Positions 1 to 11,000 of a stretch of DNA of 64,000 nt are shown here, piece after piece. The notes beneath the pieces are model-generated. The model was not told where the DNA came from. It saw nothing but the letters and a program-made list of their open reading frames with translations, and made no database searches. Position 1 is the first letter of the stretch. Each line of letters begins with the position of its first letter. The DNA comes from Diatrype stigma (Eukaryota; Ascomycota; Sordariomycetes; Xylariales; Diatrypaceae), in the NCBI GenBank assembly GCA_022225965.2, contig JAKJXP020000038.1, positions 62,001 to 126,000 of the forward strand, given 5' to 3'. The position numbers and the translations under genes were made by a program.

Positions 1-280
1 CCCGTGCCCACGATATCGTGTGAAGAAGGTGTGAAGGTGTGAAGGTGTGAAAATGAATGAATAGCTGCATACCGCGATAGTTGCGATTGTATTGCTGTCT
101 GCCGCCACGGCCTTCTCTGTCTTTGCTATCGGAAGTCCAGTCGGCCATGCGACCCAGCTTATCGCCCTTGGAGAAGGGAGCGTAGGGCACACCATTTAGC
201 GTCGTCTCGGTGGTAGTGGGAGGTCCCCAGCCGTCGCCCTCAGGCAGGGCCGCGATGAGGTCGGCCAAGGAGGTAGACAT
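1..280 (-). CDS. eif3d: eIF3 subunit d, 5' exon only (partial gene at left edge)
   Basis: The start codon is at 280 and the first exon runs to 73, giving 69 codons plus one base. It is followed by a GTATGC donor at 72-71, and the intron leaves the window. The peptide begins [20 protein letters not shown], followed by a [16 protein letters not shown] stretch and a basic [12 protein letters not shown] end. This is the characteristic N-terminus of fungal translation initiation factor 3 subunit d (Moe1 in fission yeast), a cytoplasmic eIF3 component that contacts the mRNA cap in some contexts. The remainder of the protein, including the conserved core, lies outside the window. The match rests on recognising the family N-terminus rather than on a search. 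The intron contains three imperfect copies of GTGTGAAG near the window edge. Confidence 0.85.
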   Translation of the reverse strand, partial: MSTSLADLIAALPEGDGWGPPTTTETTLNGVPYAPFSKGDKLGRMADWTSDSKDREGRGGRQQYNRNYRGMQLFIHFHTFTPSHLLHTISWAR

Positions 281-1433
281 TTTCGATTTGTTATTCGTGG
301 AGTAGACAGGTATAAACAGGCCCTGCGTGGAGTATGGAGTGTGGAAGTTGTTGCAGGTGTGGTTGTTGCCTCTAGTCCAGGCCGTCGTTGTAAATGTCTT
401 GGCCTGGAAATCGCTTTTTTTTCCTGGGTTGGCTGAACAAGAATTATCACAACCACAGATATTATTTTGGTGGGGTGTGGGGCCCGCGGCGTGGGGCCTG
501 GTCTGGCGGGGCGAGTTCCTCGCGCCCGCCCATCTAAGGTTTAACTTTTAAGGTAGCCAATGCGCCTGCCGTCAGATGCTTGCCAGTTGACAGTACTTCT
601 ATACACGGGCTGGCCTGGCAGCTGGGTAGGTACATACCTACTACTTACATGTATGTAGGTAATGATCCCGTCTTATCCGTCCCGCACTCATGCCTACCAG
701 CTTACAGATAGATGCCTTAGCACATGCCAACGTAGTATACGAGTATACGGCAAATACCAGTCTGATACCCCTTTTATTTCTATGTCATTGTAGATCGTGA
801 CGCATTGGCTCGTGCGAATCCCCCTAGAATCCGTGTATCATTCAGTCTTGTAGTTTGTTGTTGGCGAAGGTTCATAATACGCGTGTCAAGCCCAGCAGCC
901 CCTTAACGCTCCTCAAACCCCTTTGCGGATAGCAACTTTATCAATACATACATACATACATACGTCAAGTCCAGCAGGAACCGGGGTGGGAAGAATGGTG
1001 GGTGGCCCCTTAGTACCGTGATAGCCTGTAGCCTGTAGCTTGTGGCCTGTAGCTTGTGGCCTGTAGCTTGTGGCCTGTAGCTTGTGGCCTGTTGTTTGTA
1101 GCTAAAGCTTGTACTTACAATTGCCTTGCAAGCGACGAGAACCGGAAACACGATGTTTTCTCAGCGTCGCCGGTAAAGGCACTGGCAACCAACCATCCAT
1201 CCTCTCAGCCCATTCCTGCTCCCTAACGTTCAAATTCTCAATGTCCGTGCATATCAATCCTGAACTCCGAGGGCCCTTGCTACTTCGTCCGTTACAAAGA
1301 AAACCATATGCAGTTTTGGCAAAGCATGTCCTATCAACGCCTTGCTCCAAACAGCCCGCAAACGATTGTGTTATATGCTCACCTGCAAGAGCAGATATAT
1401 TCTTGTATGTCTGAATACATACGCCGGAACTTC
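281..1433. other. Intergenic: eIF3d upstream region and Rim15 3' flank
   Basis: No gene is supported here. Both flanking genes are on the minus strand, so this interval carries the eIF3d promoter and leader (just above 280) and the 3' UTR of the kinase gene (below 1434). It contains CCTA/TAGG-rich sequence around 620-720, CATA runs near 940-965, and a 14-bp minisatellite at 1024-1101. Small ORFs across the interval overlap repeats and show no recognisable protein. Confidence 0.6.
1024..1101. repeat. 14-bp minisatellite
   Basis: The unit CCTGTAGCTTGTGG occurs four times head to tail at 1032-1087. It is flanked by a partial copy at 1024-1031 and a degenerate copy at 1088-1101. It lies about 330 bp beyond the stop codon of the Rim15-like gene. 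Confidence 0.9.
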
Positions 1434-4400
1434 TTATTCGTCGCTTACCAGGGGCGCCGTTTCTGGTGCCTTAGCCTTGGGCCGTGGCGTTGGTTCGTCA
1501 GCCGTCTCACTTGCGTCGGAAGGCCGGGGGGTTTCGTCAGATTCCCCCTCCCCTTCAGAATCTTTCGGTTGCAGCAATGGCGACGATTCTGGCGGTGTCT
1601 GAAATACATTCTTCAACGGTGACTTAGGGGGGCCTGTGAAGGGCGATGTCCCACCTTCTTTGGAAGGAGTGACAACTTGCGTTACCGGCTCAGTGTCCGA
1701 TACAACGGCTGTACCGTCATGACTATTGGCCCGCATCATCTCTTGTCCCAATCTAGAGCTACGTAGCAGAGGTTTGTTACGTATAGTGCGGTCATGCGAG
1801 ACGCCTAACTCATCATCTTCATCATCTGCGGAATCAGTGCCCTCCACTCGCCTCTTCTCAAGGTTGTCACGCCTCGATTTCAGCTTTTCTAGAGAGCGAC
1901 GAGGGATCGGTAGCCTGGGCGGCTCTATTTGCCCTGGAGCCGATGATTGCGAGGCGAGGTGAGTCGGCATTCTAGGAGACCCACTTGCTTCTACCGTTGA
2001 TGGATCATCCGGGGTTATGCCAAGTCCTGACTCACCCCACTCGCCCGTAGTCTTCCGACTGAGGATCACGGAGACGTCATCCGTAGTGGCCGACTCCGAG
2101 TCCCCGAAAAGACTGGAGCTAATGGAATCCTCTCTGCTAGAGCCCCTGAAACTGCTGCCTCCTGGGTGCGGAGCAAAACTCGATGATCCTGACGTTGGGC
2201 TATCTTCCAATCGCTCGTTCCCACGCCCCGGTGGGAGGAGGATGGGCTTTGCTAGTGATACCGCGGTACTCTGACCCGGAGTTGGTGGTTTCCACTGGCA
2301 TAAATTGGAGAGAACTTCGATGAGCTTGGATGAGCTGATGGGCTTCTCGATGAGCGAGTCAAAGTAATGAGGTGCTTGCAATTCTTTCAGATAGGCCGTG
2401 ATAGCAACGATAGGCGTGTGTGCGTTGACATTTTTGACTTCACGAACCATTCGAGCCACGTCTGTTCCACTGACCTCCGGCAGCTTGAACTCGGTGAAGA
2501 TGATGTCAAACTTGATCTCACTCAGAGCGTAACGGGCAGCGTCCGAGCCAGTGGACGCTGATATGGTGCGACAACGCAACTTTTCAAGCAGCTTTTCCAT
2601 GACCATCCGTGAAACGGGATGATCCTCGCAAATCAGTACATCTAGAGATCGGAAAGAGGGGCTGTCCAACATGATGGCGGACATCCGCCGAGAAGATTGG
2701 CGTCGCCGCTGAACCTTAAGGAGGGCGTTCGCCCTTTCACCTTCATTATCAGACGAGGAAGGGGACATGTCAAACACCTGGCTTCGACGGTTGCGGTGAT
2801 GCGCAAGAAGGTCTGCTGCACCTGGGCTACCTTCCTGGGAGCCGACAGTCAACGACCGTGAACGTGTCGAGGAGCCACTTGCTTGTCTAGGAGTCCCGAC
2901 TGTCTTTTGTGGGGAAACAAGAGGTAACGGTGGAGGCGCACCTTTGCCCCTTATAGGAGAAGCAGCAGCCGAAGTTGCCGCTTTCTGTAGATTTGGGCTA
3001 ACCCTTTGAGCGTCGAGGAAGTTACCGGGCTGGAGGGAGTTAGCTGTTGACTGCTGCGAAAGGTTAGATGCGTTGCTAGATGCTTTACGACGGCCTTCTC
3101 CCTGGCCGGCATGGAAGGAAACCAGGAGTGGCGAAGATGGCTGGGATGCACGACTTGGCGAAGCAGAGACTTGACTAGCCCCAGCTACGGCTCCGGCTCC
3201 GGCCCCGGCTCCGGACCCAGCTCCAGTCCCGGTCCCAGTCCCGGTCCCAATCCCAGTCCCAGTCCCAGTCCCAGTCCCAGTCCCAGTCCCGGCCGCAGCT
3301 CCACTTCCAGCTCCAGTCCCAATTCCAGCTCCAATTCCAGCTCCAGAAGGTGACGAGGGTCGTTGTGAAGCCGCAGCTTTGGTATTCGACACGCTCTTCT
3401 GAACTGGCACCGGCATAACTGGACTTCCTTCCAGTGCGGGACCTGGAGATGTGGCATCATACGCGCCACCTGGGCTCGTCCCGGATCTCTTCTGCGCAGC
3501 CATGGCTTGTGCCTTGAGCTGCTGGATAACATCCTTATTCGCCTTTTCGAGGACGGAAAGGTTCTTGAAAGCAAAGGACCCGAAGTCGTCCGAAGGCACG
3601 GGCTCACTGAGTCGCCTGTTCTTGAGATCACGAATGTGTGGAGGGATGTGGAGCGGCATAAGGCCACGCTTGATCTGGTTCACCTGCACTTGCGACCGGA
3701 CGCGGGACAGCGCATCGTGAGGGCGGTCAGCATAGTCTGGCGTCGAGGTCGTCTGTGGAGATGTTTGATCTTCCAACTCCTCGGTGAAAGACTGAAGAGT
3801 AGCGCCACGAGCATCGAAATACTCCGTGTCCTCGGGATTCTCAGGCTGCGGTACAAACTGAGCTTCATCCTGGAGTAAGGTGTCCCAATTGATCCCATCA
3901 AACCATGGGTGGCTTCTTATTTCTTCGCCCCCGGAGACATCTTTGTCATCACGGTTTGCGCCTAATCGTTGCTGAGGGTCTATGCAGAGCAGCTTGTTTA
4001 TCAGATCTTTAGCTTCCGGAGACACGATGTCATCTTCCTCATCCGGCCATTGTATGTTCCGCGCTAGTATGTTTTCGAAGACCTGTTCTGCCTCATCACC
4101 ATGAAAAGGCGGGTACCCGTAGAGGAATTCAAACAGGATACATCCGACAGACCACCAATCACTCGTCGCATCTTGTTTGGCTCCCTTTATAGTCTCCGGA
4201 GCTAGATAGTCGGGGGTTCCGACAAATCTTCGATTCGAATCTTCAGGGTCGAATAGAGCCATTGGGGGAGGCATCATGCTCGGGGTGCTCCTATGCGACT
4301 CGCTGTTATGGGTGCTCGTGTGTTGCAAGACCGGCAGATCAGGAGAAGGCGCACCATCCCCTTCGCTCAGATCATCACGTGGTGACCGTAAAGTCTGCTG

Positions 4401-7321
4401 CGTGGAATGTGTAGGATTCGTATCATTCAAAGAAAAGTTGTTCATCATGTGTGCCAATGTCTCGCTTCCGCCGCTGTCACTTCGCTGGCCAGAAATGCGA
4501 CGGGGCTCCTGTTGGACCTGTGAAAGATTGAAGTACGATGGCTGTGCTTGATTGCTGTCGGGGGTCATATTGGGAGACGTGCGTCCACCATGAAAATCCA
4601 GCGAAGCGCTCCGCGAGGATGTGATAGAGGCCGACCGGGCAAATGGTCCGGTCTTAAGCAGATCTGGTGTTGGGTCGGAAGTTCCGCTATCCAAGGCCCG
4701 CTTCTGTCGACCTACAAGACCCATTCGCGACAGACCAAAATCTGTCAGCTTGAGATGACCCTTGGAATCGATCAGTAGGTTGTCTGGCTTCAGGTCACGG
4801 TGAATGATGCCCCTATCATGCAGATGCTCGACGCCAAGAACTACCTCCCCGAGGTACTTCTTGACCCATTCTTCAGGGAGTCCTCCGAGAACTTTGACCA
4901 GAGAAGCACAGTCACCTCCGTTGAGGTATTCCATGACCAAGTATAGGTAATCCTTGCTTGAAAATGTCCAATAAAGCTTCGCCACGAAATCGCTTTCCCC
5001 CTGCCACATCATGATGGCCCTCTCAGCTTTTACATTGGTCACCTGGTTTTTGGCGACCATGTCCGCCTTTTTCAGTACTTTGATGGCAAAATACTCGCCG
5101 GTGGACTTCTTCTTTGACAGGTAGACGCTTCCAAACGCCCCTTTACTGATCGGCTTGATGATCTCGAAGTCCTTGATTGAAGGTGGGACCGCACGAGCCT
5201 GGGGAGGGGGGTTGGCAGCATGGAGGCGCGGTGATGGCGGGGGCCGATTTGGATGATCTGACATGGCTGCAGATGATTGCCGCCGGTGGTGAAGGATAGG
5301 CACGGGTGAGCTGAACTCACTGTGAGGCAGCATAGGCGAGGCTTCTGGCGAAGCAATGGCTTCATTGGGGTACTGATAGTTACGAGGCTTTAGGATCCGA
5401 AGAGGGGACGAAGGCTGATTCGATCTAGATGGGGATTCTTGTCGATGAGGAGACGAAGTACCAGCCAGCATAAGGCTGCGCCGCTGGTGCTGTCGTGTGC
5501 TGGTGCCACGTCGCAGACCAAGTTCGGACATAGGTGAATCAGTCCTTTGAATGCGATGAGAAGCTAACGAGGACGACCTCGCACTACCATCGCTGTCGCC
5601 CGCGTCACTCTCCAAAAGTGTAGAATCCCGACGGGCGTCCCGGTTCGGCGCAGTGATGTTCAGTGCCTCGCGGTGAGATTTCGGCGTGGGGCATTCCCTA
5701 GGACTACTCGATCTCGTAGATTCATGGGTAGAAGACGAACCCTGGGTATCACGCGATTCTCCCAACTCCACCTTCCTTAAAGCAAAAGCTAGGGATGAAG
5801 GTGTGGCAGGTGGACCGGCCGAACCCGCATCGTCTGTGACCGTTTGAGCCGCATCCGATTCATCCAAGTCTTCCTCCTCATCCTCGGTCGAGTCGCTCAA
5901 ACGCCCAGCAGCAATTCGAGCCGCTTTATGCATCGCCTCGTCAATACAGTCCTGTACAATGACGGAAAACTCGATCCGTATTCTTTCTGCATATTCGATG
6001 ATTTTCCGGTGACGAAAGACGGCCTCGACCTTTTCCTTGGAGACGCGCTCAGTGTCTGCACACAATACCGCCAAGCCCTGCTCTTGATCGAGGGTATTTG
6101 TACTCGGGGACTGCCACTGGAGAACTTGGGATATCCGAGACTCAGACTGTGGCGACTGGGTGCGGAATTCACCATTATTTTGGGAAGACTCCTTGATAGC
6201 AGGTGTGCTGACTTCTAAAGCCGTATCGCAAAGGTCTAGTAGAAGCTCTACAATACGGGCTTGTGGACGTCGGATAGCGAATGATCGGGAACGAACATGG
6301 TTGAATCCACTGGAACGATCCCTTGAGGACGGGGTGGGAGATGCAGCGCCAGGGGAGGAGTTGCTCGAGGTGGGTCCTATAGACAATCCTTTATATTCAG
6401 CTACCGGCAGTGCAGTAAGATCACCGGAGAGGGGACGACTCTTTCGTGCTTCGAGCGCATCGAGAACCTTGACAATAGCATGTCGGTGCTCAGTAAGATT
6501 TTCCTGTGCCATTTGGACATCCATCTCAGCGCGGTGTTCCTGGAGACATAACTCGGTATGCTTCTCAAACCACCAGGGTGGGATCTGACGCTCGCATATA
6601 CGGCAGAGAACTGGCAAGGGCGGCGGTTGGTTTTCTGGGTCTTCATCCCCAGATTCGGCTAGCTGAGTAAGATAGCTCGCGAGTACTTCAGCACCGGATC
6701 CGAGGGAATCGACGATCAAAGGGGGCAGATCAATCTTGATCTCACGTGGTGCGATCCAGGGTCTTATCATCCACATAGTCTAAAAGCCATGGTCAGTGTT
6801 TAGCTCTCTAGAGCCATACAAGCATTATTTCTTACATGACTTTCACCGCCGGTAGTACGGTCATACACCATAATACCCTGCGCCTCCAATTCCACCGTAG
6901 GAGGGTTCGTCTGGGCCAGATCGGGCTCCTTGATGTGGTCCGTGGGAAGCAGCCTGGACATGGGACCTAGGTAGACAGTGAACCGAAAAAACTGACTGTG
7001 TGAATCGTCTTTCTTCATCGAGTCAATTGTCTCAGCAAAAATCGATTTGTCCTCGCCGACAATAAGATCGGCAATGGAAGTTCCCTGGACAGCATCTGGC
7101 AGGCTCCCGATGACATCGACCCATGATGGGCTGACCCATCTGATCAGTCCGTCAAGACTGAGGTCGACAATGACGTTTAATGTCTGCTCAGCAGCTTCCC
7201 GTAGTTCCTCCCGCTCTTCCTTGATATCTTGGCTTAGCGATCGTTCCATGGCACTACCGGCAGCTTGGGCTCGGAGTGAGCTGAGGGCCGGCGGGGCCAG
7301 TCGATTCGGGTCGTGTTCCAT
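1434..7321 (-). CDS. rim15: Rim15/Greatwall-family protein kinase with PAS, zinc finger and receiver-like domains
   Basis: There are two exons: 7321-6836 and 6779-1434, joined in phase 0 across a 56-bp intron with GTAAGA and TTTTAG ends. The product is about 1943 aa. Domains in order are: an acidic/basic lead with SQDIKEEREELREAAEQ; a PAS-like segment (LDGLIRWVSPSW, about residues 50-120); a Cys/His finger (CRICERQIP...HTELC, near 218-240); a long Ser-rich stretch; a kinase domain from about 700 (GAFGSV loop, HRDLKPDN near 823, DFG near 842, GTPDYLAPE near 1018); and a receiver-like domain from about 1542. The roughly 165-residue insertion between DFG and APE is the Greatwall/Rim15 hallmark. 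In yeasts, Rim15 acts downstream of TORC1 and PKA and phosphorylates endosulfines to inhibit PP2A-B55, promoting quiescence and meiosis. The receiver has Glu (FTEFKLP) where the phosphoacceptor Asp is expected. A later Met at residue 25 is an alternative start, and an in-frame ATG at 7354 is less likely. Confidence 0.93.
3195..3345. repeat. Hexanucleotide repeat inside the Rim15 coding region
   Basis: CCCAGT/CCGGCT-type hexamers are repeated on the plus strand. They encode a low-complexity Gly-Thr/Gly-Ala/Gly-Ser run near residues 1310-1355 of the kinase, in the disordered linker between the kinase and receiver domains. Length variation here would stay in frame because the unit is 6 bp. Confidence 0.85.
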
Positions 7322-8000
7322 CTTGAGCGAGAAACAGCAGACTCGACACGACACTCAATGGGCGAGGTGTGAGCATGGGGGGTGAGGCTCTAGACAGGAC
7401 GAGACGGTAGTAAAGTTTTGCGGGGGGTACGAACGCGTCTGGCTGGGCTGAAAGAGGGCCAAGGAAGCAGACGATGCGTTCAGCGGGGTTTGGGTGCTCG
7501 GTTCTCGGTTCTTGTAGTCAGTGTCAATAGACCATATGCGAAGCCAGGTTGGCTGGCCGAAAGCCAGATTTAGTAGCTTGCAAGAACCTGAGACATGACT
7601 GGATTCGACGTGTGTCTAATGAATGTCAACTCGACGACGGTGACGACGACGAGAGCAGCAGCAACGACTACGACAACCGGTCCGTTTGGTGTCGGAAGGT
7701 GAGCGGGATGTCAGGCTTCGTGAGCCCACATAGACAGAATTGTCAGGGCTTGGGAGGCAAGAGGGCAGTATCGTGACCAGTCGTTGGCTATTTGGAGGCG
7801 GGGAACGTCGATCTCTGTTTATTAACAAAGAACCTTCAATTTGGGCTGTGGTGATGGGTAGGAAACGACAAGAAGACGGGGTTTGATTCCATTCAGAGAA
7901 CGGGTGAAGGAACAAGGCGGTCAGTCAATCAGTCAGAGGACAATCGTTGGCACAGAACGATTGCCGGATATTCTCCCCTAACTACTGGTGGCTGATCGTC
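7322..8000. other. Upstream region and probable leader of the Rim15-like gene
   Basis: There is no gene here. The region lies immediately 5' of the kinase on the minus strand and should hold its promoter and leader. It includes a GACGAC/AGCAGC-rich patch around 7630-7675. No TATA box could be placed with confidence. Confidence 0.4.
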
Positions 8001-11000
8001 GAAGGCATCGAGGAGGGCATTAAGGGCGTTAATCAATTTAGTCGAAAGGATAAATGAGCGACGTAGTATTGGAGGTAGGTGTTGTATGTAGCCTGTCCAG
8101 GTGTGTTATGACTGGTGCAGGTGCAGAGGCGGTAGCCGTAGCGGTAGTGCCGTACTAGCCAGGCTGTTGGGTAATCCCACCTCCTACGCTACCATTATAC
8201 CTGATACGCAGACACTCAAAGCACTGTATCAGCGTATCAGTATATGAAGTAGTTATGGTAGAAAGCCTACAGGTATAGTAGGTATAGTGCTAACAGCACT
8301 ATGCTCCAATGAGATAGGTACCTACAGGCTGCTAGGGCTAGGGCGAGTACCTCCTATCCAAGGCATGTTTCGTGGTCTGGGTTCGGCGATAAATTGATTG
8401 GTAAATGGCATGTATGTACATATCATTGTGTATAAACAACTTCTCACTTCCCCCTACATGACCCTGTCCATGACAACGCGTTCACAGTTGATACCTACCT
8501 ACATACTAGGTCAGAGGTATGTATGTACATACCTACGTAAACATCCGATCATGCAGGTGATAACACAGGCCATGATGTATCATAATTGTGAATTGGATTT
8601 GATCGTTCCTTTGCTGGGGCATACTAGTTAAGTCTACTCACGATTTACGTTTAAGCATGGCCACATCTATTATACATGAAGTATTCGCATATCGGATCTT
8701 TTATGGAAGGACTATTTACTTGTGTAAGTTGCAAATAGGCCATTTGCTTTGTAATAGTGTTTGCTATGTCTAAGGGGCTAGTCAAGGCTCATGTTGTATG
8801 TATGTAGATAGGCAGGTAAATAGTTGGAAATATATATGAAGAGAATGATAGGCTTAGCTAACTATCTCCTAAACATAGGTAGTTAGGTATACTCATACCC
8901 CTATTAATAAGAATTTTATTCAGGTGACTGCTTCTTCATTCAAACTTGGAACCTATTCATTTGCATACCTGACTTTATTGACCTACACATATACAATTCA
9001 GGTTGCTTACCAAAGATGGTTTATAGCAAAACCTACCACTAAATATGAGGTGATAATCGGCTGTAGTCGATCAACCCATCTATTTGTATATACATACCTA
9101 CGTAATGTTGGGTTGATGGTGGGTTTGGGGGGTTGTAAGTATCATACTTTTCTCTATGCTGTAGTCTTATACTTATATGTATGGCTGTTCCATTACGGGT
9201 TCAAGATTAATTCGGCCAAATATTATACCATATGCCTATAAAAGATGTAACTATCCCCTAATGTCAACCAAGTCCATTCTATTAGCAGCAGCATCTATGA
9301 CAACTTCAGATTGTATTCCAGCTTCTTACCGATCCACAGGCATGTTCATCAACTCTTTCCCTTGCTTCTCGGTCGTTCAGCTTTCTAGTAGTCCCTGTGC
9401 GAGCGGTTCAGCTTGTAGATACGTAGCTACTCAGCTCCATAGGTAGGCAGGTTGCTGCCTGGAATGTTTTGGACCCCATAGGTAATTTACGTCTATCTGC
9501 TGCCACTTTAACGGCCTGTTCCCGTGCTGTTTTGGAGGTGGCACAGTTCGTATTTCTTTCGTCTAGTAGGCAGTCCTGCCTATCAATTACGTCTATCTCT
9601 TTTGTTACGATGCTCACTCTTATGACTATACTCACCACTACAGCAGAGCCCGTCAACCCGTCAGCCCGTCAACAACATCAATAGACATGCGTATGACAGT
9701 GTCCCAGCGTCTGTGAGAACTATCTTCCCTCGAAGAAATTTAGACACGTAACCTATCTGCTGACATGACCACCTGTTAATGTTTTACTTAGCGCCCAATG
9801 ATTATAATGATAATATATGCAGCACATATAGGTATTTGAGGCTGCATGCCAGTGCCTTACGTTCACCCCGTAGTTAGACTCTCCTGTGCGTATTTTGTAG
9901 GCGTTGACAACACAGGCACTCTTGCCACATATAGAAGCATCACTCTTCACCCGTTATTTTATCTGGTCTAGCTGTTTCGTTAGCCGTTACGCGCTGGCAA
10001 GCAACAAGCAGCTAGATAATGGCGATAGCTCTACACCGCAGATAATCTACCTTAATTGCCTAGGTAGGGATCACGAACTTCTAAACTTCATACAAGCCGA
10101 AACATATTGCCTTCTTACATGACACGGAAATCGGGAGAGGAAACCCTTGCTCGGCCGATGTAAGCGTCCCAAGCGTTCCAAGCGTTCCGAGATGATGAAA
10201 ATATCGTCACGCCTCGCACCACAACAACACCACCATCACAAGATGCCCACCCATACGTCGAAGCTACCTGGGTTTCTCCAAACCGCCGTGCGCCTATCAC
10301 GAACGCAACGGCTGCAGCCCCACCGGCAACTGCATCAGAGCAATGCAGGCGTATGCAGCCTCGACCAATCCCCGTCTCCCGACGCCTCCTCGCGTTGTAA
10401 CCCTAGTCCTAACCTCCTGCACCTTGGTCAGCAACTGACCACTAGCTGCCAGCAACACCAATTGATCACATCGTTTGGGGGGCGCCCATGGGTTGACAAA
10501 GCCACTTGGTATTGGAACGGCTTGCGGGTTGCGGGTTGCGGGTTGCCTAGAAACACACGGAAGTGCGGACTTGTTGACTGCATGCCTACAGCACCTAGCT
10601 GCTACCTGCGTAAACTCGGACTTCCAAGGTTTCCTATACTTCCTACTGCAGCCCGTTAAGGGCCAAGCGAACAACCCGATGCACACGCTATTGTCGTTAG
10701 CAACAGGACAGCAGGAGTAGTGGTTCTATAGCGCACTGTCACTATGCCTAGTTCTCAACTCCGAATCGAGCAGGGGACTTGACGCTAATATCTCTGCCAG
10801 TTAAAGCCAATCTACTTATATGTTAACTCATGGAAGTTGTTAGGTGCTGTATTGCAACTTGTCATGCAAGCTATAGTGTCCAATTGTTACCCTGATTCCA
10901 TTGCTCCCAAGCAGGATTCCCCCTGTTGTCTATCATGTTATCGAATATATACAGTACAATACATGTGGGTAGGCAGGTAGATAGTTCTGAAGGTCGGTCA

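Noticed and set aside
3185..3667. 160-codon minus-strand frame rich in LELELGLGLG
   Set aside because: It is a shadow of the Rim15 low-complexity repeat in another frame.
10147..10686. 170-codon plus and 129-codon minus frames in a GC-richer patch
   Set aside because: They overlap on opposite strands, contain short tandem repeats and have no recognisable domain or splice partner.
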